Notes under the pieces: generated by a model
Database searches by the model: none
What the model was told of the DNA's origin: nothing
Seen by the model: only the letters and a program-made list of their open reading frames with translations
Assembly: GCA_003290165.1 (NCBI GenBank)
Contig: QNQO01000528.1
Location: forward strand, 496,001 to 560,000
From: Berberis thunbergii
Lineage: Eukaryota > Streptophyta > Magnoliopsida > Ranunculales > Berberidaceae
Direction: 5' to 3'
DNA length: 64,000 nucleotides
Shown: piece after piece, positions 48,181-59,567 of the stretch
How positions within the stretch are numbered: position 1 is the stretch's first letter
Layout: each line of letters opens with the position of its first letter
Made by a program: the position numbers and the translations under genes

Positions 48181-51100
48181 ACAAAGCAACAATTTCAGGA
48201 GTATTTTTAATTGGCTTAGCATGTTTCTCTTGTGACTCTTCTGTTGGGGATTTTTTTTTGTTTTCTTGGTGCCTCTGTTGCTAGCTATCTTCTTTGTCAT
48301 TAACATTATATAGTCACTACCTTTGTATTGTTTTTCCCTTGCCTGTTTTAATCGAGTTTTTTTGTTTTTTTTTTGTTTTTGAGTGATCAGAAAAGAAAAG
48401 AAAATATACGCTAAAAAGTTTTCATGATTTGAGAGACAAAATTATGGCTGATATTTTGGCACTTATTTTCTCTACATATTATGAATGTATGTGTAAGGGA
48501 AAGTTAAACAAGCGGGTTACGTAATACTTGTTCCATTTTTTACCAGCAAAACAAGAAGCAAAGGAATACATACTGAAAATTACCTATGGACGACCAGCTC
48601 ATATAAAATGGATGACGGTTCACATGCCTTCATTTCCTCCTCTCCTGGCATGGTAACAGACAACCATCTGAGCTAATACTGGAGAAATATAAACAACACC
48701 AAAATTGGCCAACTGTTCCTGATGACACTGGTGGCGTTAGTCGCGTGACTAGGTCTGCTATACAGCAACCTGTCACTTGGTATAGATGCTAAATGTTGAA
48801 TAGGTGGGACCTGACATATGACCTCATATTGGTGTGCAAACTCGACCCCTGTGAACCAAAATGAAGAGAAACAAGGTGAAAACGAATGTTCACTCCACGA
48901 TAAGCAGTCAGAATGCATGATTACCTTCTGCACAATGAGGAAAGTTTGTATGTACTTGGTCATGGAAACAAAATAACTGCTGATGCATTTAATAATCTAG
49001 CATGTGAAGTAAGCAAGTATATGGATTATTCAGCAAAAAAAAGGTGTATCAGTTATACTTATACACACATATATCTTCACATGTTAAAGCATAAGGAGAA
49101 AGAAAATAAGGCTAAGCATACGTGGCATCTTCACTGTGCCAGTAGTTTTCAACCCACGGCTGCCACATGGCATGACTTTTTCTCTTTCCCGCAGAGTAAT
49201 AGTATCTTACCCTAACGTGTAGATTCAATTTTATTTTTTTTATTACTTTCTAGGAAGCCATAAAATTGTCTATAACTTTTTTTTTAATAATAATGTACTA
49301 TAGTGTCGGTAAGTGATAAAAGTTCTAATTAGATCTAAATATCATTTCTCTGAATTAAAACTTCACCAAATCTATATAATATACTAAATTCATTAACAGA
49401 ACTCTAAAATTCTCCCAATGGTTTGGTATAAAAAAATTTAACACATAGTTTTACAAAATACAATTCTGAAGTTATAAATTCTCCTAATTCATACCCATGC
49501 TAAGCACGGGTTATACGCTGTTAAATACAATAAGAAACCCTCAATACAACAGACACATCAAATGGAAATTTCATGTGTACAGTGTTCGGTGGCCCCTAAT
49601 TTCGAAGGGTCCTAAATTTCCTCACATAAAAATATGGGTGCTCAATTTTCAGTTTTGGAACAGGGCCTACTATATCTTCTAAAAAGTCATCAAATCCCAT
49701 GCTATCAATGAGATACAACTCTTGGTTGCATATTGTTATTGTTTGAACATTCTTACACGCCATGTTTGAGACAACCAATTACAATCCATAGTTTTAGCTC
49801 ACTCACAAGAAAAGGGGCATCAGTAAACATTTCCTAACTAGTTAATTTGACATTTGTAATCATCTCCCTTAGAGTAATGCGTAGCCGTGGAAGGGAGCAA
49901 TCACCCTAAGGTTGTGTAGCACACTGGTAAAATAAGCAAGGCGCTCATGCTTCCAGATGATTATGCTCCACTTGGTCCACAGGGCCATAGTTCAAAGGTT
50001 ACTTGGAAGGGTAGCAAACAATTGTAAAGTTGAGGCCACCATGATGAAAGGCCAACCTGAACAGCCACAACAAATAGGCTAAACTGCAACGGTATAGTGC
50101 TATCAAATTGAGAGACAAAGTAGTGAAAACCAATACCATCTATGTTCCTTTTGATACCTAGTTTTATCTTCAGGATGTGGATAAACATCACATTCTGAAG
50201 CAAAATCATTCTTGTTCCTTTGAATTGTATCAAATGCAATAAACAAACAAATAGTAGGGATGAAAATACAATCTGACAAGCCCTTGGCCATCATCATTTT
50301 CTGAAAATGAACCGAAATACATATGACAAAATTCCAACATAGAAACAGTAGTGAAAAAACTATTCAACAGAAATCCAGACAACATAATGGCGGGTCAATC
50401 TTTAATGAGAAAGGATGACTACATGGTTAATCTTAGTGAAAAATAGTGCAAAACAACATAGCTACCCATTCTTCAAGGGTGTAATTTATTTTCCAGGCAA
50501 TGATGAACTATTATATTTCTTTTTAAAGTCGCAATATAAATTTCAGCATAATTTTCCTCCAAATAGGTAAGCATGACTTTTAATACCCCATCCCCTAGAG
50601 GAAGATCAAATCGTTGTTAAATTTCGCACAAGCATCAATAAACACAAGTGCTACTCAATGAAGCACTCCATTTCTAGGCAACGAATCAAGAGAGAAATTA
50701 AGTAGAGGAAGTAGATATTTAATTTAGCTCCAATCGCACAGAAAACAGAGAGGTGAAACGAAGGAGGCATGGAACAAGCTATATAGGCCAATAGGGAAGA
50801 ATCCTTTACCTCGAACAAAAAAACTTGAGAGAGAGGGATGAAGCAAAGGGGGTGTGTATCAGGTTCTATTGGCTATTGAGGAAGAATCATTTGAGGCATT
50901 CATAACCATATGGGGATGGGTATCTCAAGGAGCACATGTACAATTCATCTGAATCTTCAACACGTTATTTCTGACGTTAATCTTCACAATTCCTAGAAAT
51001 TTCAGCTCAAACTAGTACATGTACATATTTGGTCTTTGAAGTGCACATAGACAAACTGGGTCCTACTTGATATGAAAAAACTGATTTCAGCACCTTGAAG

Positions 51101-51477
51101 CCCCAGACTCCATTTTTTAAAGGGACGTCAGTCATGAGGCTGTCTAAACACATTATCAGAATAAGACTGTAGGCCGAAAATATATATGGAAATATAATAA
51201 GTGGTTCACTAACACAGCATGTGAATCGAGTAAAGTTTCAGTACACTGAATTTTTTTTGTTGGCTGTCATATGATGAATTATAACAATAAAACTCATAAC
51301 TAACAAAACGGAGTTAACGGATTGAGTTGATTTAATTCATTATTGGCAAAGTACACATTAAAAAGGAAAAATCGAGGTCAAACTTTTCCCTTTTATTTAA
51401 AGCTTAACGCCATTTTTTCCTTTTTGTTAAATTCAATTTCATTGCAATTCTACAGCGAGTTATTAACACCACCACCA
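48181..51477. other. AT-rich intergenic DNA
   Basis: No recognisable gene. Several minus-strand open frames (e.g. 48673-48963, 49961-50297) have some splice-like borders but no family resemblance, and I do not call them. Confidence 0.4.
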
Positions 51478-51504
51478 CCCCCCCCCCCCCCCCCCCCCCC
51501 CCCC
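51478..51504. repeat. 27-base poly-C tract
   Basis: An uninterrupted run of C preceded by an (ACC)n stretch. On the minus strand it is poly-G, which can form G-quadruplexes. Runs this long are rare in plant DNA and hard to sequence, so its true length is uncertain. Confidence 0.95.
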
Positions 51505-51739
51505 ACCCACTAAAAAAAAGGGGTCTAACAAACAAACAACATAAAAATGTGATTCCAATTATAATTTTGATACTCCAACTCCCATATCCCATAGATAGAG
51601 ACTCGGCTACATTATACCAACTCTCTCTCCCCAGTTTTGTTGCCTAAAACCAAAGCGTGAATGCCAATCTCAACCTTTTCCCCATTCACAATGCCAATTG
51701 AGTGGGAAACTCAAGAGATTGCACCACTGCAGCAAAAAA

Positions 51740-52090
51740 TGCCAATTCTCATCATGACCAGGTTGAACGGTCTTCTTCCTGTGGACAATCTGCTAAGGGT
51801 GAATCTTAGCAATCAATAACCTATGTAAAAGGGGAATCGTAATCCCCAACCAATACTGCCTTTATGAAGCCTCTGACAAAAATATTGATCATATCCTTAC
51901 TTATTGTGCATCCGCAAAAAGTATATGGTTTTCCTTCCTAAGCAACTTTCAGGACTTCAACATTCTGGTGTGTCATTTTTGCTTGAGCAATGGAAGTACG
52001 AAACAACCTGCACTCCTCTGGGTTTTTTTACTTTGGAATTGGCTTTTGCATTTCGTTGCTCGGGAAAATTGGAATGACAGAAGAAAAACA
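51740..52090 (+). pseudogene. LINE relic: reverse-transcriptase zinc-binding region
   Basis: Translating in one frame gives RGIVIPNQYCLYEASDKN, then IDHILTYCASAKSIW, resembling the zf-RVT domain found at the 3' end of plant LINE ORF2 (CxxC-like pair, xDHxxxxC, W). Stops interrupt the upstream part (near 51812-51826). Only this 3' piece of a LINE is left. Confidence 0.65.
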
Positions 52091-52309
52091 GTTACCATAT
52101 AACTCCTCAGCTACAATTCATCATACTATGACCAAGATCAAGGCTGCAATCTGGAATTTGGCATCCACTCACAATATGATTAATTTCATTTTGAGCGGTT
52201 CAAGTTTGGATGGAGGTCATACATTTTTTATTTATATAGATACTCTCAATGGTACTGTGTCTACTTTAGTGACTCTTTCTGTCACCGAGCAACCCGTTTA
52301 CTGATTTAG

Positions 52310-54473
52310 TAAATTCGTTTCTTGTTTTGCCTTTCAATTTTTTTTTGTCAATATCGTCCTCCCTTTCTAGAAAGAAACTATATAGCATTCAATGAGGCTT
52401 CTTCCTCTGTTCTTACATAAATAACTTCTCCGAAAATCAATATACAAATGCACCCCATCATTGAAATATTTCCAACTGCTAACACCTTTCATGCTTACAA
52501 CTCACTTCTTCTAGCAACAATTTTTAGATATCTAATAAGTAAAGATACCGTAATTGCAAAGCTTGCTCATTTACCAAAGGATACCCCTGATTCTCTTATT
52601 TTTTAAAAGGAACATTAATCGTGAAGGTCTCTAAGCACATTAACAGTATAGCAATCAAATACTTGTATGCACTGACATTTCCAATTGAAGAAAGGTTCAT
52701 TACTACCATTAAAGAACCATCCGGATCGGCCAAACCAAAGCCGGGGTCGATTGGTACCACTTAGGATCCACAATTTACACCTAACAAGTAGTTAAAATTA
52801 CATTTCCATGTAGTGTCAATACAGTTCTAATTTGGAAAACACTTGGAAAACAACAACAATGAAAACACTGGGAAAACAAATGAATTGAGTCTGAAATTGA
52901 AAGAAACAAACATGCAGAAGAAGAAAACAAGAAAAAGATGAAAACTTGAAACATACCCATGGTGAAAAATCGCTTCCTTCAATGATCCCAACATCCAGTT
53001 TATCATGTTTGTGCTTCTCCACCACCATAGTCATCTTCTCTGCTTGCAAGACTCGAACTTTGGAGCAAATGATTCAGATGCTCCTTCAATCCGAGCTAGT
53101 TTTGATCATCCCAGTTTCTATGTAATTAAACTTGGAATCGAAGGGTTTGGAGTTTTGATGAAAATTGAGAAATGGGTTCAAGGTGGGTGCTACTGCTTGG
53201 GGTTGTTAAGAGTGTGAGATGGTCATCACTTGAATATTTCATGGGATGTGGCTGTGAAAAAAGGAAACTATGGGTGCGAATAATAACTTGGTTGAGAAGC
53301 AGTCATGATTTTGTAGATTGGAATTGTTAACCATCTAAGTACTCTCTCAGTTTAAATTATGCTAAAGCCCTGTGACTTCAGTGAAATCTATATATATTAC
53401 AATTCATTACTATTTATTGTTGATTGGGACAAAATCAAATCGAAAGAATTAGAGATAAAAGATGGTTATGATTAAAAGTTGGAAAATGTATTGAATTTGA
53501 GGGTTGAGATTCATTTCTCATGATGGCATATTTGTAAATATAAAACATGTAAAAGGGCAAAAATAATGAAAAACTTTTGAAAAAAGTTTGTGAAATGTAC
53601 ATGTGGCGGATAGATAAAATATTGTGTTTTGTTTTTAGCAAAATGAAAATTATCATAATTATCTACATCGTTATCGGATTTAGGTAAAATTAATATCGTT
53701 GAAATACATTTTTTAAGATTTTTCCAACAAAATCAATGATCAACACGAGCGCTAAAATTTTAAAAGTATTTTACGTTTTTTATATTTTTCAAAGCAATGA
53801 GACGAATCGATCATACCAGAAAAAATGAGTCGCGCGTCTTAATGCACATTTAAATAAAAACTCTAAACTTCATATTTTGATGAAATTTTTTTTTCCAACT
53901 GATTCAAATTTGACTGAGTGAAACTCTAAAATTATAATATATATTTTTACCTTAAAATAAATTTACACTTTAATACTGATTCATAGTCAAAATGAGGCTA
54001 GTGAAAGAGGTGTTCAGTATTAAATATTTAGCAAAAATAAAATTATATGGAATGCCAACGGCACGGCGCATACTCTAGTACCAATACAAACAAGTCTTTG
54101 GTCAACAGATACGGAGCCAAAACATAATTTGAATCCCCATTATATAAGGGTCCGGATAAGTCTTTATTAAATATCAAACATCATTTATCAAGATATTTAA
54201 TGGCCGGTACGGATTTAAACTTATATTGGCATATATGTCCAAGGAACGAGAACTTTAACAAATTGTTTCTGGTGCAATCCATAACTTTTCTTTCTTCAAA
54301 GTTTCAACTTAAAAAAATGGATACTCTAAATTGGCAAGTAAAATAAATGAGTCATTTAAAACAATTTCTATTTATTTTATTTTATTTTGATTTAATTTAT
54401 TCTTACTTTCCACCACTTGTTTTTACTCAAACACTCGCTCAAAGTCTAAACATTAGAAGTATCAAATATATAG
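52310..54473. other. AT-rich intergenic DNA
   Basis: Apart from the doubtful exon above, nothing coding is seen. A possible Helitron 3' end (short stem with ATGCC/GGCGCAT, then CTAG before T) lies at about 54053-54080. Confidence 0.4.
52957..53034 (-). CDS. Hypothetical first coding exon, unassigned
   Basis: An ATG at 53034 opens a 26-codon frame ending at a good GTATG donor after Trp (MTMVVEKHKHDK...SDFSPW). A TATATATAG word lies ~360 bases upstream on the minus strand. I found no following exon and do not recognise the protein, so it may be chance. Confidence 0.2.
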
Positions 54474-54504
54474 GTCATGATAATGAACTTGATGTGCTCA
54501 ATAG

Positions 54505-54610
54505 AGGGGCTCTGCTAGGGTTGGGAACCAACCGCCGCCGCTGCGACGAGGGCTCTGCTAGGGTTGGGAACCAACTGCCGCCGCGAGGGCTTGCTAGGGT
54601 TGGAAACCCT
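54505..54610 (+). repeat. Three direct repeats in the LINE leader
   Basis: GGGCTCTGCTAGGGTTGGGAA appears twice and a shortened form (GGGCTTGCTAGGGTTGGAAA) a third time, separated by CCGCCGC spacers. They lie near the element's 5' end, where plant and animal LINEs often keep repeated promoter units. Confidence 0.85.
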
Positions 54611-55064
54611 CCTTCACCTTCGCGAGACCGACCGGCCTGTGACGGCTTTAAGACGCTCGCGATTTGCGAACGAGATCTGAGGAGCAGCCGCCGCCAACAC
54701 TCCAGGCTGCGAGATCGACCGACCGCGTTTCTTCACGGAAGCGAGATCGATCGGCTTCAAGGCCGGCAAGAACCTGAACCGTCGCCGCGAGGGGAAACAA
54801 CCGCCGCCATTCAGGCATTTCAAGGCCGCGAGACCAGCCGCCTGTTTTGCCTCTTCCTGGAGATCGACCGACCGCCGCTCACGGCCGCGCGATAGACCGG
54901 CTATCACCTTCTTTCACTTTTCTCTCTGCCTGGCTGCCGGCTTTGGCGACGGGAGACGGGTACGGGGTGATCCGACAGGACAGCAGCCATCCGCTAGCCG
55001 GACTGACATCTGGATGTGATGTGCACGGGCCCAGTCTCCATCCCTACCCCCATGGGACCGGGTC

Positions 55065-57014
55065 ATGGGGATTCTAGGCCCTCTTTCGCCCAGATTTTGG
55101 GAAAATTTTTGGTGGCTGACGTTGTGGAGACTCCGATTGAAGGCACTAGATTCCGTAAAAGAGGGAGCTCCCGCAATTGGCATTACGGCAACAAATGAGT
55201 TCCGTGGGGAGGCTTTTATGGAAAAACATGTGATCGTTTTAAAATTCTCTAGTTACCGCCCGACATTGGAAGACATCCGAGATTCGATTCACAGAACTTG
55301 GGGAATTCTGGGATATTTTTCGCTCGGCTTACTCAATCAACGTCATGTGTTAGTTCGTCTTCAATCGGAGGAGGAAGCAAAGAAAGTTTTGTCGTGGGAT
55401 TCCTCTTTGATTCGTGGCGTTCGTTTCAAAGCATTTCGTTGGCATGATGGCTTTAGTCTGAAGGAGGATCCGATATCGGTGCCACTGTGGGTAGAGTTGC
55501 CTAACTTACCTTTACATCTTTTTCATCCCCCTATTTTAAAAGCTATTGTCAATTCTTTTGGTGTTTTTTTGAGAATGGATGATCATACTAGATGTTTATC
55601 GCGCCCGGGCTTTGCCCGCGTGTGTGTCGAAATGACTTTGGCGGACAAATTACCAAACAAAGTATGGATTGATAGGGCCAATAATAGAGGTTTTTGGCAG
55701 AAGATTGAGTACCCAGGTTTCAAATATTGTGACTTTTGTTCCTTGCTCGGGCATCAGGAAAGTGTTTGTCGCAAGAAGCTAGGCATTAAGGGCGGTGGCC
55801 GGGTTTCAGAACTAGGTAATGTTGAGAAGGTAGCCAAATCAAAGACCGAATGTAACAATACCAGGCAACAATATGTTCCAGTGATCAGAAAAGGAAATTC
55901 TTCGAACTCGGAAGTGGGTGTGAGTGGAACAAAAAATAGCAAAGGTGAGGAGATTTCGGACGGAGTCGAGGATAGAAAGCAGGTGGCCATTGACCCGGTT
56001 AAGGTGGGTTTGTCCAACACTTTTGAGGCATTGATGGAGAATATCGAGCAAGATGAAGGTCCTACAGCGGGTCACAAATTAGAGCATGTTAAAATCGGGG
56101 TCCAGCATGAGTCTACGGAGGAATGCCTACTAGAGGCGGGGTATACAACTTCAGAAATTGATAATGTTCTTGGACAACAACAAAAGTTACCCCTACACGA
56201 AGATGAGATAAATCCGGAAACAAAGGACAATCTTTCTATTCAAAGTGCAGCGTCGCCAACTGTGACGAATGATTTCACATGTGAAACTCAGTTTGGGCAG
56301 ACTGTTTCAGAGTCGCAGAAGCCAGTGCTCTACCCTTCAAAAGGGGCCATGATTTCTCCTCAGCCACCGATCTGCCTCAAGCCAGAGGCCATGGTCTCGC
56401 CCAAGCCAGCGCCATGCACCAAGGCTGTGGATGTGGCCTGCGCCATTGCCGCGCCATGCACCACACCAGATAACAGAGTCTCGCCTCAGCCAGCGCCCCA
56501 CAACAAGGCAGTGGAAGTGGCCTCGCCCCAGCATACGCCCTGTACCAAGACAGGGGTCGAGGCTTTGCCTCAGCCAGCGCCCTGCAACCCATTTTTCGGT
56601 GCTACTAGCACAGAGCTAGGGGATGCTATACAGAGTCAGCAAGTGTAGGAATTCTCGGATGATGATTTGCAGTCTCTGCTCAGGTTAAAGGGACATTTTG
56701 ACAAATATGCTATCAAAACTTCCCCGGATTATAAAAGAGTCGGAGACAATTTGAATCAGGCTATATCTTTGTTCAGAGAAAATAGGGTTCTTCGACTGCC
56801 GACATTTGACCTCAGTACACTCGAATGTTCTAGTGAGGATAGTGATGACGTCAACTCAGAATCTGAGCTTGAGCCACAGGTAGCGATCAGTGATTTGGCT
56901 TTAGGGGCTATGTCAGACGGACAGATGAATAAGAGGCGCCACACCAAAGATATCAGCATTTGTCCCCGAAAATCCAATAGGGCTAGGATAGTAACCAAAA
57001 GGTACAAAGATTGA
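55065..57014 (+). CDS. LINE ORF1 protein: DUF4283 plus CCHC zinc knuckle, one in-frame stop
   Basis: From ATG 55065 the frame runs 527 residues to TAG 56646-56648 and continues in the same frame for 121 more to 57014. DUF4283 covers residues ~40-220 (VIVLKFSSYRPTLEDIRDSI, RHVLVRLQSEEEAKKVLSW, PLWVELPNLPLHLF, RPGFARVCVEM, GFWQKIEYPGFKY). The knuckle is CDFCSLLGHQESVC (C-x2-C-x4-H-x4-C). A Pro-rich stretch with repeated SPQPAPC/SPKPAPC units follows (~420-515). The last part is acidic, ending in basic KSNRARIVTKRYKD. ORF1 proteins bind the element's RNA. The true start may lie upstream in another frame: the frame from 55016 carries RPSFAQILGKF, typical of the DUF4283 leader, and switches to this frame near an AAAA at 55158. 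Confidence 0.85.
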
Positions 57015-57523
57015 TCTTGCCTAGGCTTGTATTGGTGCATCCTATCTTTTGTAAGGCTTTGTTTTCGGCTTTTTAGTTATCCCTTTTGGGTCAGTCATGT
57101 AGCCTTCGGGCGTGGTTTTTTATTTGAATAAATTGGATGTTCTTCAAAAAAAAAAAGTCATGATAATGACACCCACGATTGGATCATAGCCCCCTTAATC
57201 AGATCACATGTTTAAGTGAATTGGGTCCATATGATATTCAGTGAAATAATTTTGAATCAATTAGTCAACTATTTAGGATGTTAACACTCACTTTTAAATG
57301 ACTTGGGTCCATGACTATTTATGTTCACTTTTCATCTTCTCCACCTCAGTTCACTTCAACTGTATGCCTTTTTCAACTCTTCATCTAATGTTTATCATAC
57401 TCCTCATTTTTCTTAAATTCTTCACCCTGACTTCCCCCTTCTCTCTCACCCTGAATTTCTCATTTGCCCCCATCACTTTCTAAATCTATTTTTTTATGTA
57501 ATTCTTCAATGATGATGAAGTAA

Positions 57524-57833
57524 CACTACACCAAATTGGCATTTTTGTAACAATCCAAAAAATAGTAGCACTTTTGAGCTATAACAATTCACAAAGCAAT
57601 TTTACACATTTTCACAAATAAAATGATTCAATAATTGTATCACCACAAATAGTATGGGCTTACAAGTGATACTATTCATGGTGATATAATTTACTGTATC
57701 ACTTTTTTGGTGTAGCTATTTTTCATTTTGTTGACTAAATTTTGTTTTTGACTTGAAATTGTTTGGTGGATTGTAATAGCTCAAAAGTATTACTATTTTT
57801 AAGTTATTACAAATATGCCAATTTGGTGTAGTG
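57524..57833. mobile_element. CACTA-type MITE, 310 bp
   Basis: It starts CACTACACCAAATTGGCAT and ends with the inverted form; 26 of the outer 28 bases pair. TAA is duplicated on both sides (57521-57523 and 57834-57836), the 3-bp duplication expected for CACTA (En/Spm) elements. No coding capacity. Confidence 0.93.
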
Positions 57834-57949
57834 TAAACTTTTAAATGAATTTCAAAATTTGAACAATACTGATTTTTATGAAAATATCAATTTATAACGG
57901 TATAAATTAAGTGGTAATTCTGGTTGAGTTTTAGTACTTGGAGGTGCAT

Positions 57950-58605
57950 TGGTGGATGCTCTGAATTCAAAGTCAAATCTGACTTATTTTTTTACGTTCT
58001 AATAATTTTGCCCCATATCCATGAAATTATTGTCAAGTGTAGTCTTTAGAACACTAAACGATTTTCTATTTGGAACTTCGGAGGAAACGTTATGATTTTA
58101 TTTGTAACAAATGGTATCAATATGATATTGTTTATGAATGCATCAAATTTTAAGTACAAGATGATTTGTTTGTGATCACTCCAGTATGCTAGCTACATAT
58201 AGTTGGAAGTGTTATCGAGTCTAGTTTCTAGGACACTAAACAACCTTTTATTTAAAGTTTCATAGGAAAAATTATGATTTTATTTGTAATAGGGTATCAA
58301 TATGATAATGTTTGCGAATGTATCAACTTTGAAGTCAAAATTGATTTGTTTGGGAGCAAAACAATGTGCTTGCTATATATGGTTGGAAGCATTATCGAGT
58401 CTAGTTTTTGAAATACAAAACAATTTTTTTTCGAAGCTTCGTATGTAAAGTTATAATTTTACTTGTAACAAGTGTCAATTTGATAATGATTATAAATGTG
58501 ACGTTTTTGAAGTAAACATTGATTTAATTTATTTGGAAGTACTCCAATGTAATTTCTATAAGCGGGTAGAAGTGTTATTGAGTATAGTTTCTATAACACT
58601 AATAT
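57950..58605. repeat. Tandem array, 180-bp period, about 3.6 diverged units
   Basis: The anchor word TTATCGAGTCTAGTTT and its variants recur at 58031, 58211, 58391 and 58573, i.e. 180, 180 and 182 bases apart. Other shared blocks are ATTTTATTTGTAAC, TATCAATATGATA and TGATTTGTTTG. The period is typical of plant satellite monomers. Confidence 0.9.
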
Positions 58606-58609
58606 AACG

Positions 58610-59045
58610 ACTCGATCACATGGTACAATATTGTTCGCGTTGGACTTAACCACCCTCACAATTTTAAAATGTGTTATATCAGTGTGACACAACTACGCTC
58701 ATGGTACAATACTGTCTGTTTTGGGATTTACAAGCCTATTGGGTTCTACCTCTTCTAAGGCCTTTTCTTCACCCTCCTCCTCACGATTTTCCAAATGTGC
58801 CGTATTAGAGTGGCACATCGACTATGCTCGTGGTACGATAATGTCTACTTTGGGATCCACGGGCGTATTAGGCTCCACCTCCTTTAAGGCCTTTCCATCA
58901 CCTTCCCCCTCACGATTTTCATAGTGATTACGCTCATGGTACGATATTGTCCACTTTGTGATCTACGAGCCTATTGGACTCCACCTCCTCTAGGGCGTTT
59001 CCCTTATTCTCCCTTAATGATTTTCTAAACGCATTACCAAGGGAA
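58610..59045. repeat. Tandem array of 105-130-bp units
   Basis: CTCATGGTACAATACTGTC-like words start at 58698, 58828 and 58933, each followed by TTTGGGATC.AC..GC.TATTGG, TCCACCTCCT.TAAGGC and TCACGATTTTC. A shortened unit begins at about 58618. Confidence 0.85.
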
Positions 59046-59567
59046 TCCAAACACACACATATATATAGTTCATCTCCATCCTTCACCTAGACAATGTGGA
59101 ACTATAACACCTAGGTAGCCTTTCAGGCTCTAAGCCCGCTCACACATGGTAGCCTGTCAACCTCTTACCCCGCCCACACAAGGTAGTCCGTCAGTCTCAG
59201 AGCCCGCCCACAAGGCTGTTACAATCTGTAGGGACATGATCAACATAGTAAAATAATGTCCGATTTGGGCTTAACAACCCCCAAGGTCCGACTCTGATAC
59301 CATTCTGTAACGATCTGATTCACATAGTAAGATATTATCCACTTTGGGCTTAACCACCCTCACGGTTTTAAAACACGTCTTACTATGGAGATCCAAACCC
59401 GCACATATAAAGCGTATCCCATTCCCTCCCTCAGGCGATGTGGGACTATAATCCCTCTGGTAGCATGCCGGCCTCTAAGCTCACCCACACTTTGAGTTAC
59501 CAGCCTTAAAGCCCGCCTACACAAGGTGTTACAATCCACCCCTAAGATATTGTTCGCTTTGGGCTTA
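59046..59567. repeat. LTR-like dispersed repeat fragments
   Basis: It continues the same vocabulary as the array before it (CACATAGTAAGATATTATCC, TTTGGGCTTAACCACCCTCAC), together with GGTCCGACTCTGATACCATTCTG and GATGTGGGACTATAA. Part of this recurs at 46410-46530. No coding region. Confidence 0.55.

Larger units (their letters stand above)
54487..57156 (+). mobile_element. ORF1-only LINE ('half-LINE'), 2.67 kb, with poly-A and perfect TSD
   Basis: GTCATGATAATGA is repeated exactly at 54474-54486 and 57157-57169; an 11-base poly-A ends the insert and an AATAAA lies 18 bases before the tail. These are hallmarks of target-primed reverse transcription. The body is GC-rich in its leader and carries one long ORF with DUF4283 and a CCHC knuckle, the ORF1 of plant L1-type LINEs. 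Only ~130 bases separate the ORF end from the poly-A, so endonuclease and reverse transcriptase (ORF2) are absent. It must have been mobilised in trans. The perfect target duplication and nearly open ORF indicate a fairly recent insertion. Confidence 0.9.

Noticed and set aside
49490..49515. Palindromic CCCATGCTAAGCACGGG as a Helitron end
   Set aside because: No CTRR follows the hairpin on either strand.
48673..50297. Minus-strand exons of a multi-exon gene
   Set aside because: Isolated open stretches have plausible splice borders but do not join in frame or resemble any known protein.
54614..55183. Antisense and overlapping frames in the GC-rich LINE leader
   Set aside because: GC-rich DNA has few stops by chance; the frames are Arg/Pro-rich noise without motifs.
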